Counted from the stretch's first letter, positions 8,255 to 17,861 are shown. The stretch is 34,910 bases of DNA from Actinomycetota bacterium (GCA_009923805.1 RFSY01000002.1:1-34910), one strand, 5' to 3'. Numbers and translations: made by a program. Notes: generated by a model from the sequence alone, not told the origin.

Positions 8255-10456
8255 ATGGAAATTCGCTCTTACGCCGATTATTTGCGCGCACTTGATGATG
8301 CTGCCTTTATTTCCATCTTTACTCATCGCCCAGATTTAGTAACACCAGTACCTCCAGATATTGCCAGCCTTGCAGTTCGCGCTTCATCTGCGCCAAGTCT
8401 TGCGCGTGCAGTCGATGGGCTCAACAAGTGGCAATTGCAAGTACTCGAAGCCTGCGCGGTTCTCAATGAACCTTTCTCTGAGAAAGAACTTACTTCCTGC
8501 ACTGATAAATCTGCGATCTTTACTCTTCCAGGGCTCATTGAACGTGGACTCCTCTATCAAGATAAAGATGGGCTTCGTATCCCAACAACGTTGCGGGAAG
8601 TGCTTGGTAATGAAATTGCTGGCCTCGGTCCCGCTTCAATGGGTGCACTCAAATTAAAAAAGCTTGACGAAGCACCTGCATCCTCAAAGAAAGTTTTAGA
8701 TGCCATGTTGTGGGGACCTCCCCGTGGAACTATCGGTGATATTAAAAAACCTGGTGCGGGCGTGCAATGGTTGTTGGATGAAAATTTCCTTATTCCTTTT
8801 AATCAGACAACTGTCGTACTTCCACGAGAGGTCGCAATTTATTTGCGAGGCAATAAAGTTCATCGCGAACTCGAGACCTTTGCTCCGCCCGTAACGGGTG
8901 AGTCAAGAAATCCAAAGAGCGTCCAATTAGCAGCGATTGCAAATATCACCACCTTCCTGCGTTGGACTGAAGAAGTCCTAAATTTTTGGGCTCAAGAACC
9001 ACCTACTGCACTTCGCTCTGGCGGACTCGGGGTGCGCGATCTGAAAGAACTCTCCCTTCACCTCGGAGTCGATGAATCCTGCGCAGCTTTTGTTGCAGAA
9101 GTTTCATATCTTGCAGGTCTACTTACTATTGATCCCGACGACAAGATTCTGCCTACGCATCAATTCGATATTTGGCTTCTTCAGAATCCAGCCGTGAGAT
9201 GGCAGCAATTACTTTCAGCGTGGTTAATTTCATCTCGTATGTCAGGTTTAGTTGGAAAAGAAGGAAGTAAGAACGTTGCACCTCTCGGACCTGAATTAGA
9301 TAGATCACTAGCTGCTAGTACGCGAAAACTCGTCCTTAACCTTCTTTGCGAGAATTCAGAAATCGCTCCAGATTCACAATCACTTTATATGACAGCGCAA
9401 TGGCTCATGCCAAATAAGCGTTCCGGCGGAGTTCAAGAGGATTACATTCTTTGGACTCTCCGTGAAGCCGAATGGTTCGGAATAACTGGCCAAGGAGCTA
9501 TCTCTGCATACGGAATTGATTTCCTTAATGGTGGAGATAGCGCTGCCATTATTTCAGATTTGCCACAATCAGTTGATCACATATTGATTCAAAGTGATAA
9601 CACTGCAATAGCCCCGGGTCCTTTAGAGCATGAAGTTGCCCAAGAACTCGCACTCATTGCAGATATTGAATCTCGTGGTGGGGCGACTGTCTACAGATTC
9701 TCAGAAAGCTCAATTCGCCGTGGTCTTGATCATGGCCGTACAGGTGAAGAAATTACAAAGTTCCTTAAAAAAACTTCCAAGACCCCAATGCCACAACCAC
9801 TCGAATATCTCATTGCAGATGTTGCCAAGAAACATGGCAAGTTGCGGGTAGGAAATACTGTCTCCTTTATTCGATGTGAAGATTCCGTCCTCATTACCCA
9901 GATCCTTGGAGATAAACGTTTAGATGTTTTGGGGTTTCGAAAAATTGCTCCGGAAGTTCTTATATGTGGCCATGATGCTGCAGAAGCAATGAGCGTACTG
10001 CGAAGTTTTGGTTATCTACCTGCGGGAGAAGATTCCAGGGGACTATTACTAAGCGGTCCTCGAATTCAACGTGCTCAAACAAAGGCGCGTCCACCGCGCA
10101 TTATTGGTGAGATTGATAAACCAGATGAAATCCAAATTCAGAATGCGCTTCGTGCACTTCGAACCGGGGAAAAATCAAGTCGTAAGCAGAGCACCATGAG
10201 AAATATTGCAACAGAGGCTCTGGGATCTTTACCCCGCACAACTGCAAATGAGACTCTCGAACTTTTAAGTGGCTACCTTCAAAATCAACCCGCGACTTCA
10301 TTATCAATCGGTTATGCAGATAACAACGGTCTTGTTTCTCATCGCATCGTCGACCCACTAAAATTATCTGCCGGCTCACTTATTGCCCGCGATCATGCGA
10401 CAGGCGAAGTTCAAACCTTCAGAATTGCGCGAATTACAGGAGTGGCAGCGTTATGA
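8255..10456 (+). CDS. helicase-associated/XPB-Ssl2 N-terminal-like domain protein
   Basis: 733 aa protein immediately upstream of the M20 and XPB genes. Sequence is of the actinobacterial helicase-associated type (LARAVDGLNKWQLQVLEACAVL..., VQTFRIARITGV) that commonly neighbours XPB; assigned by recall, not by search. Confidence 0.78.
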   Translation: MEIRSYADYLRALDDAAFISIFTHRPDLVTPVPPDIASLAVRASSAPSLARAVDGLNKWQLQVLEACAVLNEPFSEKELTSCTDKSAIFTLPGLIERGLLYQDKDGLRIPTTLREVLGNEIAGLGPASMGALKLKKLDEAPASSKKVLDAMLWGPPRGTIGDIKKPGAGVQWLLDENFLIPFNQTTVVLPREVAIYLRGNKVHRELETFAPPVTGESRNPKSVQLAAIANITTFLRWTEEVLNFWAQEPPTALRSGGLGVRDLKELSLHLGVDESCAAFVAEVSYLAGLLTIDPDDKILPTHQFDIWLLQNPAVRWQQLLSAWLISSRMSGLVGKEGSKNVAPLGPELDRSLAASTRKLVLNLLCENSEIAPDSQSLYMTAQWLMPNKRSGGVQEDYILWTLREAEWFGITGQGAISAYGIDFLNGGDSAAIISDLPQSVDHILIQSDNTAIAPGPLEHEVAQELALIADIESRGGATVYRFSESSIRRGLDHGRTGEEITKFLKKTSKTPMPQPLEYLIADVAKKHGKLRVGNTVSFIRCEDSVLITQILGDKRLDVLGFRKIAPEVLICGHDAAEAMSVLRSFGYLPAGEDSRGLLLSGPRIQRAQTKARPPRIIGEIDKPDEIQIQNALRALRTGEKSSRKQSTMRNIATEALGSLPRTTANETLELLSGYLQNQPATSLSIGYADNNGLVSHRIVDPLKLSAGSLIARDHATGEVQTFRIARITGVAAL

Positions 10457-11553
10457 CGAGCGAGAAGGAGTCCAAATACGGCAGACTTGAGCCTATGTTG
10501 GCAGCCCTAGAAGCACTTGTTCGCTGCGAATCACCCAGCGAAGATATTGGCGCCTGCCGTGCTGTTGTCACTCTTGCAAGTGATATCGCAACTCGAGTAC
10601 TTGGAATACCCGCGCAGATTAAAGAGATTGAAGGCAGACCTGTCTTTTGGTGGGGCGCAGAAAAACCAGATGTATTACTTCTTGCTCACCTCGACACGGT
10701 GTGGCCAATCGGTTCATATCAACCACTGTGGGAGATCAATGGTGATGTTCTCCGTGGTCCTGGAACTTTCGATATGAAGGCTGGATTTGTTCAGGCACTC
10801 TTTGCACTCAAAGGTATTGAAGGTTCAGTTGCACTTGTCGGTACAACTGATGAAGAAACTGGAAGCCATTCCTCTAAAGCGCTCATTAAAGAATTATCTT
10901 CGCAAGCAAAAGCGGTCCTTGTACTAGAAGCTTCACTGAATGGAAAGGTGAAGACTGGTCGTAAGGGAACTGCGATGTATCAAATTTCGGTTCGCGGACT
11001 TGCATCTCATGCTGGACTTGAACCTGAAAAGGGCGTCAATACAACTACTGAAATTGCGCATGCAATCTTAAAGTTAGCAGCTTTAGAAAATCCTGAGCAT
11101 GGAACAACTGTCGTGCCGACGCTCCTTCATTCTGGAAATACCACCAATACTGTTCCCGACTTAGCAATCCTGGATATCGATGCACGATCTTTCTCTCAAG
11201 CAGAGCTTGAAAGAGTTGATAGAGAAATAAAATCTTTTACCGCCGTCAATCCTCGGGCAAAGATTGAAGTAACAGGTGGTCTTAATCGCCCACCATTGCA
11301 ACCAACATCGACACAAGCTCTCTATGAACGAGCCGAAAAAGTTGCGGCAGCGATGGGTATGTCACCTCTTGGCTCTGCCGAAGTTGGCGGAGCAAGCGAT
11401 GGAAATTTTGCTGCAGCTGCAGGAGCACAAGTACTCGATGGCCTGGGTGCTATCGGTGGTGGTGCACATGCACCGAATGAGTGGGTTAGTATCAAATCTA
11501 TGCAAGAACGTAGCGATTTCCTCCATGCACTTATTAAGGACATTCTTTCGTGA
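10453..11553 (+). CDS. M20 family metallopeptidase (carboxypeptidase G2-like)
   Basis: LLLAHLDTVWPIG, RGPGTFDMKAGFVQAL, TTDEETGSHSS, GRKGTAMYQISVRGLASHAGLEPEKGVN motifs. Confidence 0.93.
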   Translation: MTSEKESKYGRLEPMLAALEALVRCESPSEDIGACRAVVTLASDIATRVLGIPAQIKEIEGRPVFWWGAEKPDVLLLAHLDTVWPIGSYQPLWEINGDVLRGPGTFDMKAGFVQALFALKGIEGSVALVGTTDEETGSHSSKALIKELSSQAKAVLVLEASLNGKVKTGRKGTAMYQISVRGLASHAGLEPEKGVNTTTEIAHAILKLAALENPEHGTTVVPTLLHSGNTTNTVPDLAILDIDARSFSQAELERVDREIKSFTAVNPRAKIEVTGGLNRPPLQPTSTQALYERAEKVAAAMGMSPLGSAEVGGASDGNFAAAAGAQVLDGLGAIGGGAHAPNEWVSIKSMQERSDFLHALIKDILS

Positions 11554-13199
11554 CCGATGGACCGCTCATTGTTCAGAGCGATAAGACAATTCTCTTAGAT
11601 GTAGATCATCCACTTTCCACCGAATGCCGTCGGGCAATTGCTCCATTTGCCGAACTAGAGCGCTCCCCTGAACATATTCATACCTATCGCTTAACAAATC
11701 TAGGTCTCTGGAATGCACGTGCTGCTGGCCATGACGCTGAATTAGTTATCGACACTCTGATTAAATATTCTCGCTACGCAGTCCCACATTCACTTCTTGT
11801 AGATATCGCCGAAACCATGTCACGGTATGGGCGCTTACGTCTTGAAGCAGATCCCGTGCATGGACTCATTCTGGTCACAACTGATACAGGTGTATTAGAA
11901 GAGGTAATTCGTGCCAAGAAGATCGCGCCGCTTCTCGGTGTCCGGATTGATAAAGAAACTATTGCGGTACACCCAAGTCAACGCGGACAAATTAAGCAAT
12001 CCCTTCTTCGCCTTGGTTGGCCAGCTGAAGACTTCGCGGGTTATGTCGATGGTCAAGCGCATGACATTGCACTTAAAGAAGATGGCTGGAAGATTCGCCA
12101 GTATCAAGAACATGCCGCCGAAGGATTTTGGCATGGTGGTTCAGGTGTTGTAGTTCTGCCATGCGGAGCTGGAAAGACAATTGTGGGTGCCGCGGCAATG
12201 GCGCATGCAAAGGCCACCACTTTAATCTTGGTGACAAATACGATTGCTGCTCGTCAATGGCGAGAAGAGCTCTTAAAGCGAACAACTCTTACTGATGAAG
12301 AAATCGGTGAGTACTCGGGATCTAAGAAAGAGATTCGTCCAGTAACGATTGCTACATATCAAGTAATGACCAAGAAGAAGAATGGTGTGTACGCCCATTT
12401 AGATCTCTTTGATACCCATGACTGGGGTTTAATTATTTACGATGAAGTTCATTTATTGCCTGCGCCAATCTTCCGTTTTACCGCAGATATTCAATCCCGC
12501 CGCCGCCTTGGTTTAACTGCAACGCTGGTGCGCGAAGATGGCATGGAGGGTGAAGTTTTCTCACTCATCGGCCCTAAGCGATTTGATGTCCCGTGGAAAG
12601 AGATTGAAGCTCAGGGCTACATCGCACCTGCTGAATGTGTTGAAGTTCGCGTGAATTTAACTGAAGCAGAACGCTTGTCATATGCCACAGCAGAACCTGA
12701 AAATCGTTATCGCTATTGCGCAACAACTCGTACCAAACGAAATGTTGTCGAAGAGATTGTTGCCCACCATGCAAATGAGCAAATTCTTGTCATCGGACAG
12801 TATTTAGATCAATTAGATGAGCTCTCTGAAACTCTTGGCGTTCCAGTCATCAAAGGAGATACGCCACAGAAAGAACGCGAACGACTCTTCGCCGCATTTC
12901 GTACCGGCGAAATTAAGTGCTTAGTTGTTTCGAAGGTAGCAAACTTTTCAGTTGATTTACCCGAGGCAACAATTGCAGTACAGGTATCTGGAGCATTTGG
13001 ATCTCGACAAGAAGAAGCGCAACGACTGGGTCGAATTTTGAGACCTAAATCAGATGGCCGCGGTGCAATATTTTATTCAGTAGTTTCACGCGACACTATC
13101 GATCAAGATTTTGCACAGAACCGTCAACGCTTCCTTGCCGAACAAGGTTATTCCTATCGAATTATTGATGCTGACGATATTTTTCAAGGGAAGTTCTAA
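11550..13199 (+). CDS. DNA repair helicase XPB family (SF2)
   Basis: LPCGAGKTIVGAAAMA (Walker A), LIIYDEVHLLPAPIFR (Walker B DEVH), GLTATLVREDGMEGEVFSLIGPKRFDVPWKE, QRLGRILRPK. GTGA overlap with the M20 stop. Confidence 0.96.
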   Translation: MTDGPLIVQSDKTILLDVDHPLSTECRRAIAPFAELERSPEHIHTYRLTNLGLWNARAAGHDAELVIDTLIKYSRYAVPHSLLVDIAETMSRYGRLRLEADPVHGLILVTTDTGVLEEVIRAKKIAPLLGVRIDKETIAVHPSQRGQIKQSLLRLGWPAEDFAGYVDGQAHDIALKEDGWKIRQYQEHAAEGFWHGGSGVVVLPCGAGKTIVGAAAMAHAKATTLILVTNTIAARQWREELLKRTTLTDEEIGEYSGSKKEIRPVTIATYQVMTKKKNGVYAHLDLFDTHDWGLIIYDEVHLLPAPIFRFTADIQSRRRLGLTATLVREDGMEGEVFSLIGPKRFDVPWKEIEAQGYIAPAECVEVRVNLTEAERLSYATAEPENRYRYCATTRTKRNVVEEIVAHHANEQILVIGQYLDQLDELSETLGVPVIKGDTPQKERERLFAAFRTGEIKCLVVSKVANFSVDLPEATIAVQVSGAFGSRQEEAQRLGRILRPKSDGRGAIFYSVVSRDTIDQDFAQNRQRFLAEQGYSYRIIDADDIFQGKF

Positions 13200-13413
13200 A
13201 GCGTTCTTCATCTACTTTGTAGAAGTCGTGATGTTCACCATTGATATGAATTACCGGAACTTGCGTTCCGTATAACTTCTCTAGATCTGGTTTCTCATCG
13301 ATGTATAAAATTTCAAGTGAAAAATCCAACTCATCGCGTAGGCCCGCCAAAATACTCTCCGCATTTTCACAAAGATGGCACCCTTGGCGCGAATATAGAG
13401 TGACCGTGACCAT
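13162..13413 (-). CDS. glutaredoxin-like family protein
   Basis: MVTVTLYSRQGCHLCENAESIL (CxxC), GTQVPVIHINGEHH (cis-Pro TQVPVI). Confidence 0.88.
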   Translation of the reverse strand: MVTVTLYSRQGCHLCENAESILAGLRDELDFSLEILYIDEKPDLEKLYGTQVPVIHINGEHHDFYKVDEERFRTSLEKYRQHQ

Positions 13414-13434
13414 GACTGCATTCTCGCATCCTGA

Positions 13435-13440
13435 TAGCGT
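13435..13440 (+). promoter_or_regulatory. candidate -10 box TAGCGT for the secreted metalloprotease gene (ATG 8 nt downstream)
   Basis: TAGCGT-tgcccgct-ATG; no Shine-Dalgarno sequence. Confidence 0.42.
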
Positions 13441-13448
13441 TGCCCGCT

Positions 13449-15824
13449 ATGAGAGCCCGTTTTTATAGAAAGTTGAGCGCTCTCAGCGTTATATCTCTTG
13501 CACTTTCATTTCTCTTACCCGTACAAGCTCATGGACTCTCACTCTTTAAAGTTGCGCCATCAACTGTGTGGGGCCATACCTATGCGGGATCAGCAACGCA
13601 AAGCACTCAAAGCCGTCCTCCTAAAGTTGTACATCTTGAACAGAAATCTAAATTTACTGTTACCTATAAAAATTTTCCCGAGTGGGCAAAGAAAGATTTA
13701 CAAGCGGCAGTTGATGTTTGGCAAGCAAATTTTGCTTCATCGGTTCCCATCACAATCGATGCTACTTGGGGACGATCTGCTTCCTATGGAATCTTAGGTA
13801 GTGCGCGTCCCGGAAATTATTACTCGGAGTTTTCAGGAGCACCCGATCAAACTCTCTGGTATCCATCTGCGCTTGCGAATGCGCTAGCAGGTAAAGATTT
13901 AGATCCAGATAATCCAGAGATGCTGATCCAAGTTAATTCGATTGCTAACTGGGATACCCGAAATGATGGAGCGCCAAGTAGGAGTGAGTACGACCTTCAA
14001 TCTGTCTTCCTTCACGAAATGGCACACGGGCTTGGATTTCTTTCCACAGATTCTTATGACAAATTCTTCGGATACGGAAATATTGAACAACCAACTCCTT
14101 TTGATGCTTATGCGCAAACTTCCGATGGCAGACGTCTCTCTGATTTGCCATCTCCATCGATAGAACTTGGTAAAGCGATGACATCTACTTTGGTCTGGTC
14201 TGGTTCACTCGGAATCGCTGCTAACGGGGGAGTGAAACCAATTCTCTATACACCTGCGCGCTACGAGGAAGGCTCCTCAGTAAGCCACCTTGATGAGACT
14301 ACATATAACTCATCTGCACTAAACAGAATTATGACTCCGAATCTTGAAGCGGGAGAAACATTTCGGGAGCCTGGCCCCTTACTTCTTGCAATGATGGAAG
14401 ATTTACGACGCAAACCTCCCGTTGGAGTTGCTGTTGGAATTCCACAAACCGTACGAAATGCTGCGGCCCTTATTTCCGATGGAGCTGCAATAGTTACCTT
14501 TGATCCACCAGCGAATGCTCGCTCTGCTCAAATAACCAGTTATTCCGTGAAAAATATTAAAACTGACCAGGTAAAGAGTTCAACTGATTCACCGATTACT
14601 TTTACGGGGCTAAAAAATGGCACCAGTTATACCTTTAGCATTACTGCTATCAATTCGAATGGGGCATCAGAGGCAGTAGTTACTACCCCAACAACACCAC
14701 AACAATCATGGAAGAGCGTGGTGATAGATCCTGCATCGTCAGCAAAAAACGTTACGAGTATTAATTTCAACGGCATGCCAACGCTTATTTATTCAGATGC
14801 TAAATCTGGCAACCTCAAACTTGCATCTTGGGACGGAAAGATTTGGAAGAGGTTAATTATTGATGGTGCCGGTGGAAGCGGGGCTCGCACTAAGAGTGCA
14901 ATTACCAGCCCAATCTCTGCCTGTGTAAATGGATCAGGTATTAAGCAGACCCTGCACCTCTTTTACTCGGAAAGCCAGGATCGCGATCTCCATTATGCAA
15001 AATATGATGGGAAGAGATTCTCATTTGAGATTGTTGATGGAAATGGTTCTGCAGTAAATGATTACAAGGATTTGGTTCGAGTTCGTACTGCAAGTGATGT
15101 GAGCATTTCAAGCGCCTGTGTTGCAACCGCCGGCGGTATCCAAGTCTTTTATCGAGATGAGAGCCAGGGAATTTTGCTAGGTGCGACTAAGGCAATTAAC
15201 ACTTCAGAATGGAGATACGAGTTAGTAGATGGAGATCGTAAAACTGATGGGCGTTCTACGGGAGATGTTGCTTTCCACTTAAAGGCTGCATTCGATGGTA
15301 AGAAGACTTACGTTATTTATGATTCAGTACTGACTATCAATCAGAAGAAGGAAGCCACTTCAGGAGAAGTGCGCGTTGCATCCCGAGACACGTTTTCTGG
15401 TTCTGCCTGGAGCTATTTCAATCTAGATACATCAGGATCAGTAGTTCCAATGACTGGCTATGATGTTTCGATTGTTAAAACACTCGATGGAATTGTGGCG
15501 AGTTGGATGATTGCAGCTCCGACAAGTATTCCTAATCCCAATATGATCCGATGGAGCATTCTTCAGCCAGCAGCTGAGCAAAATGTTGCCGCCACTACAA
15601 ATTACGGGGCTCCCAGCAAATTCCTCAATATTGATGGCTCATCCATCGCATTTAACTGCGCCAAGCGCCTGTGTGTTCTCGATAGATCAAAACCTGCCCA
15701 AACGATTAGCTTGGTCTCAACAGAGGAGAACTCTGAAGGAATCTCATCTGCATGGATTGTAATTAATCACGTTCGATATCTAGTAGCTGGCTATAAAGGC
15801 CAGCTATCAATGTTCCGCCCTTAA
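13449..15824 (+). CDS. secreted putative zinc metalloprotease (metzincin-like HExxHxxGF) with FN3 domain and C-terminal repeat (beta-propeller-like) region
   Basis: Signal peptide (RKLSALSVISLALSFLLPVQAHG); LQSVFLHEMAHGLGFLS; SHLDETTYNSSALNRIMTP; FN3-like ITSYSVKN...FTGLKNGTSYTFSITAINSNGASEAV; W-x4-(V/I/L)D repeats. ATG at 13449 preferred over TTG 13440 because of the TAGCGT box 8 nt upstream. Confidence 0.8.
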   Translation: MRARFYRKLSALSVISLALSFLLPVQAHGLSLFKVAPSTVWGHTYAGSATQSTQSRPPKVVHLEQKSKFTVTYKNFPEWAKKDLQAAVDVWQANFASSVPITIDATWGRSASYGILGSARPGNYYSEFSGAPDQTLWYPSALANALAGKDLDPDNPEMLIQVNSIANWDTRNDGAPSRSEYDLQSVFLHEMAHGLGFLSTDSYDKFFGYGNIEQPTPFDAYAQTSDGRRLSDLPSPSIELGKAMTSTLVWSGSLGIAANGGVKPILYTPARYEEGSSVSHLDETTYNSSALNRIMTPNLEAGETFREPGPLLLAMMEDLRRKPPVGVAVGIPQTVRNAAALISDGAAIVTFDPPANARSAQITSYSVKNIKTDQVKSSTDSPITFTGLKNGTSYTFSITAINSNGASEAVVTTPTTPQQSWKSVVIDPASSAKNVTSINFNGMPTLIYSDAKSGNLKLASWDGKIWKRLIIDGAGGSGARTKSAITSPISACVNGSGIKQTLHLFYSESQDRDLHYAKYDGKRFSFEIVDGNGSAVNDYKDLVRVRTASDVSISSACVATAGGIQVFYRDESQGILLGATKAINTSEWRYELVDGDRKTDGRSTGDVAFHLKAAFDGKKTYVIYDSVLTINQKKEATSGEVRVASRDTFSGSAWSYFNLDTSGSVVPMTGYDVSIVKTLDGIVASWMIAAPTSIPNPNMIRWSILQPAAEQNVAATTNYGAPSKFLNIDGSSIAFNCAKRLCVLDRSKPAQTISLVSTEENSEGISSAWIVINHVRYLVAGYKGQLSMFRP

Positions 15825-15839
15825 CTAGACTTTTTAATT

Positions 15840-17030
15840 TTAGCGGTTAGCAAGTTTAAAGATTGAAGTGCTTCCATCGGTAGCTTTTGCCAGACCGACA
15901 ATACCTAACTCCTTTGAATAGGTTATCGAAATTGGATAACTTAACTCCGTTGAGCCATATGCGTTAGATATTAGGCCTTTTGAATCAAAGCCAAGTAGTA
16001 AGAATTGAATACCAGTTGGTTTCCAGCCAATTACATTATTAATTGCTGCCCTTGATCCAAGTGCTGCATATGTCGTGACACCTGTGGCGATTGCCGCTGA
16101 GGCACCGTTAGATGGAATTCGAATTGTCCAGGAAGGCACAAAGGTAGATGAAAATTTTGTTACGGCAGTTTCTATCACTTTCCCAGTTTTAACATAGCCA
16201 CTTAAGAGTAGAGAGGAATCTGCTGAGATCCATGAGCGATCTCCCTTTATTGCAGAACTTCTTACAAGGGATGTGATAACTCCAGTTTTTGATACTTTCA
16301 TCAGGATTCCATCACGTACTCCAGCTAATTTCTTTTTGGCAAGTGCTTCAGAGCTTGAACCAAAAATGCTGGTACTTCCATCGCTATTTCGCACAACTGC
16401 GCTAAACGTTGTCTTACTCGTTCCTATCTGAATCACTTTTCCAAAAGTTCCCGCACTTGTCATGGTTTGCACGAAAGGAGAATCATGAATGTGGCCAACA
16501 ATCGATACTCCTGTGCCATTGACTGAAATAGCGCTAATTAGACCCGGAATATCCTGTGGCGAAAGATAGGTGGCCAATACATCTCCGACTGGAGAAATTT
16601 TCCACACAGTGAGTTGGTTTGAATCACCCCGTAACTGTTGCACAGCTTCGATAGGAACTGAATCAGGATTTTCGGCAACTACTGGGGCGGTGGCTGTTTC
16701 AACAATTACCTTCTCTGCCGAGAAGCCAGCAAGCCAAATATTTCCAGCAGTATCCACACTCGCGCTCATAGCCACTTCATCTACGCCAGAATCAATGGTT
16801 TTTTGCCATTGTTGGGCTCCGCTAGCATCCACTGCGTTCAGCACAATATTTGAATTCATGGCATCTGTATTTGAAATCGTAATAATTGATGATCCAGAAA
16901 GAACCAGCAACTCCGCATCTGGCGCGGCTATTGCTCTATCTAATTTCTTCACCACAATATTTTTTTGAACTGCTTGTGCAGGTGTAGCCAGAGCAAGTGC
17001 AACTACTAATAAAAGAACTAATCTTTTCAT
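15840..17030 (-). CDS. secreted protein of unknown function, probable beta-propeller-like repeats
   Basis: Signal peptide MKRLVLLLVVALALATPAQA; repeated short beta-rich units (GNIWLAGFSAEKV, GVSIVGHIHDSPFVQ, GSTSIFGSSSE, SSLLLSGYVKTGK, LGIVGLAKATDGSTSIF). Confidence 0.72.
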   Translation of the reverse strand: MKRLVLLLVVALALATPAQAVQKNIVVKKLDRAIAAPDAELLVLSGSSIITISNTDAMNSNIVLNAVDASGAQQWQKTIDSGVDEVAMSASVDTAGNIWLAGFSAEKVIVETATAPVVAENPDSVPIEAVQQLRGDSNQLTVWKISPVGDVLATYLSPQDIPGLISAISVNGTGVSIVGHIHDSPFVQTMTSAGTFGKVIQIGTSKTTFSAVVRNSDGSTSIFGSSSEALAKKKLAGVRDGILMKVSKTGVITSLVRSSAIKGDRSWISADSSLLLSGYVKTGKVIETAVTKFSSTFVPSWTIRIPSNGASAAIATGVTTYAALGSRAAINNVIGWKPTGIQFLLLGFDSKGLISNAYGSTELSYPISITYSKELGIVGLAKATDGSTSIFKLANR

Positions 17031-17845
17031 TACTGTGCGAGTTCTTCAGACCGTCTCGCCGAAGCTGCCATGGCCTTCGCAACTATCTCTGAGATGCCTG
17101 CCTCATTGAAAACTTCTAACGCTTCTGCAGTCGCGCCTTTGAGGCTAGTCACTTTTTCGCGAAGTCTGGTGGGAGTTTCACCTGATTCTTCAAGGAGCGT
17201 TGCTGCACCAACGATTGTTTGAATAGTTAAAGTAGTTGCATCCTCGCGCGAAAGCCCAAGTTCAACTGCGCCATCAACCATCGCCTCAACAAATCTAAAG
17301 AAATATGCAGGTCCCGAACCACTTGTTCCAGTCAGCGCATTTTGTAGTTCTTCTGGAATCTCAATAGATTTTCCAGTTGCTGCTAATAACTGAACGATAA
17401 ATTCTTTCTGGGATTGCGTAACGCCATCGCTGAGTGAATAGCCAGCCATCCCTTTTCCAACAAGAGTTGGGGTGTTCGGCATCACTCGCGCAATGGATCG
17501 ATGTCCGCCAAGACCAGCAGAAATTCCAGCAATTGTCTTGCCAGCTAAGAGTGAGAGAACCAGAGTGTTAGCAGATAGGTGTGGGGCAATCTCGGACATG
17601 AGATCAGTGAGTCCTTGTGGTTTGATACCAAGAATTAATACATCTGAGGCCGATACCGCATCTGCGAGTGACTTAACGAGAACTCCGTACCGTTGTGATA
17701 GCTCCAATCCGCGTTCTTCACGACGTACAACAACAGCAATAGCAGATGGCTTCATGCCAGAGCGAATAAGGGCTGCAATAAATGCTTCACCCATTGTTCC
17801 GGCACCGATAATTGCTACCTGATTGATGCCATCGTAATTAGCCAT
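17030..17845 (-). CDS. proC: pyrroline-5-carboxylate reductase
   Basis: AIIGAGTMGEAFIAALIRSG (Rossmann), ILGIKPQGLTDLM, RVMPNTPTLVGKGM, ALTGTSGSGPAYFFRFVEAMVDGAVELGL. Confidence 0.95.
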   Translation of the reverse strand: MANYDGINQVAIIGAGTMGEAFIAALIRSGMKPSAIAVVVRREERGLELSQRYGVLVKSLADAVSASDVLILGIKPQGLTDLMSEIAPHLSANTLVLSLLAGKTIAGISAGLGGHRSIARVMPNTPTLVGKGMAGYSLSDGVTQSQKEFIVQLLAATGKSIEIPEELQNALTGTSGSGPAYFFRFVEAMVDGAVELGLSREDATTLTIQTIVGAATLLEESGETPTRLREKVTSLKGATAEALEVFNEAGISEIVAKAMAASARRSEELAQ

Positions 17846-17851
17846 GGCGAA

Positions 17852-17857
17852 AGAGTA
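17852..17857 (-). promoter_or_regulatory. candidate -10 box TACTCT for proC (ATG 6 nt downstream)
   Basis: Minus strand: TACTCT-ttcgcc-ATG; no Shine-Dalgarno sequence. Confidence 0.5.
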
Positions 17858-17861
17858 CGCG

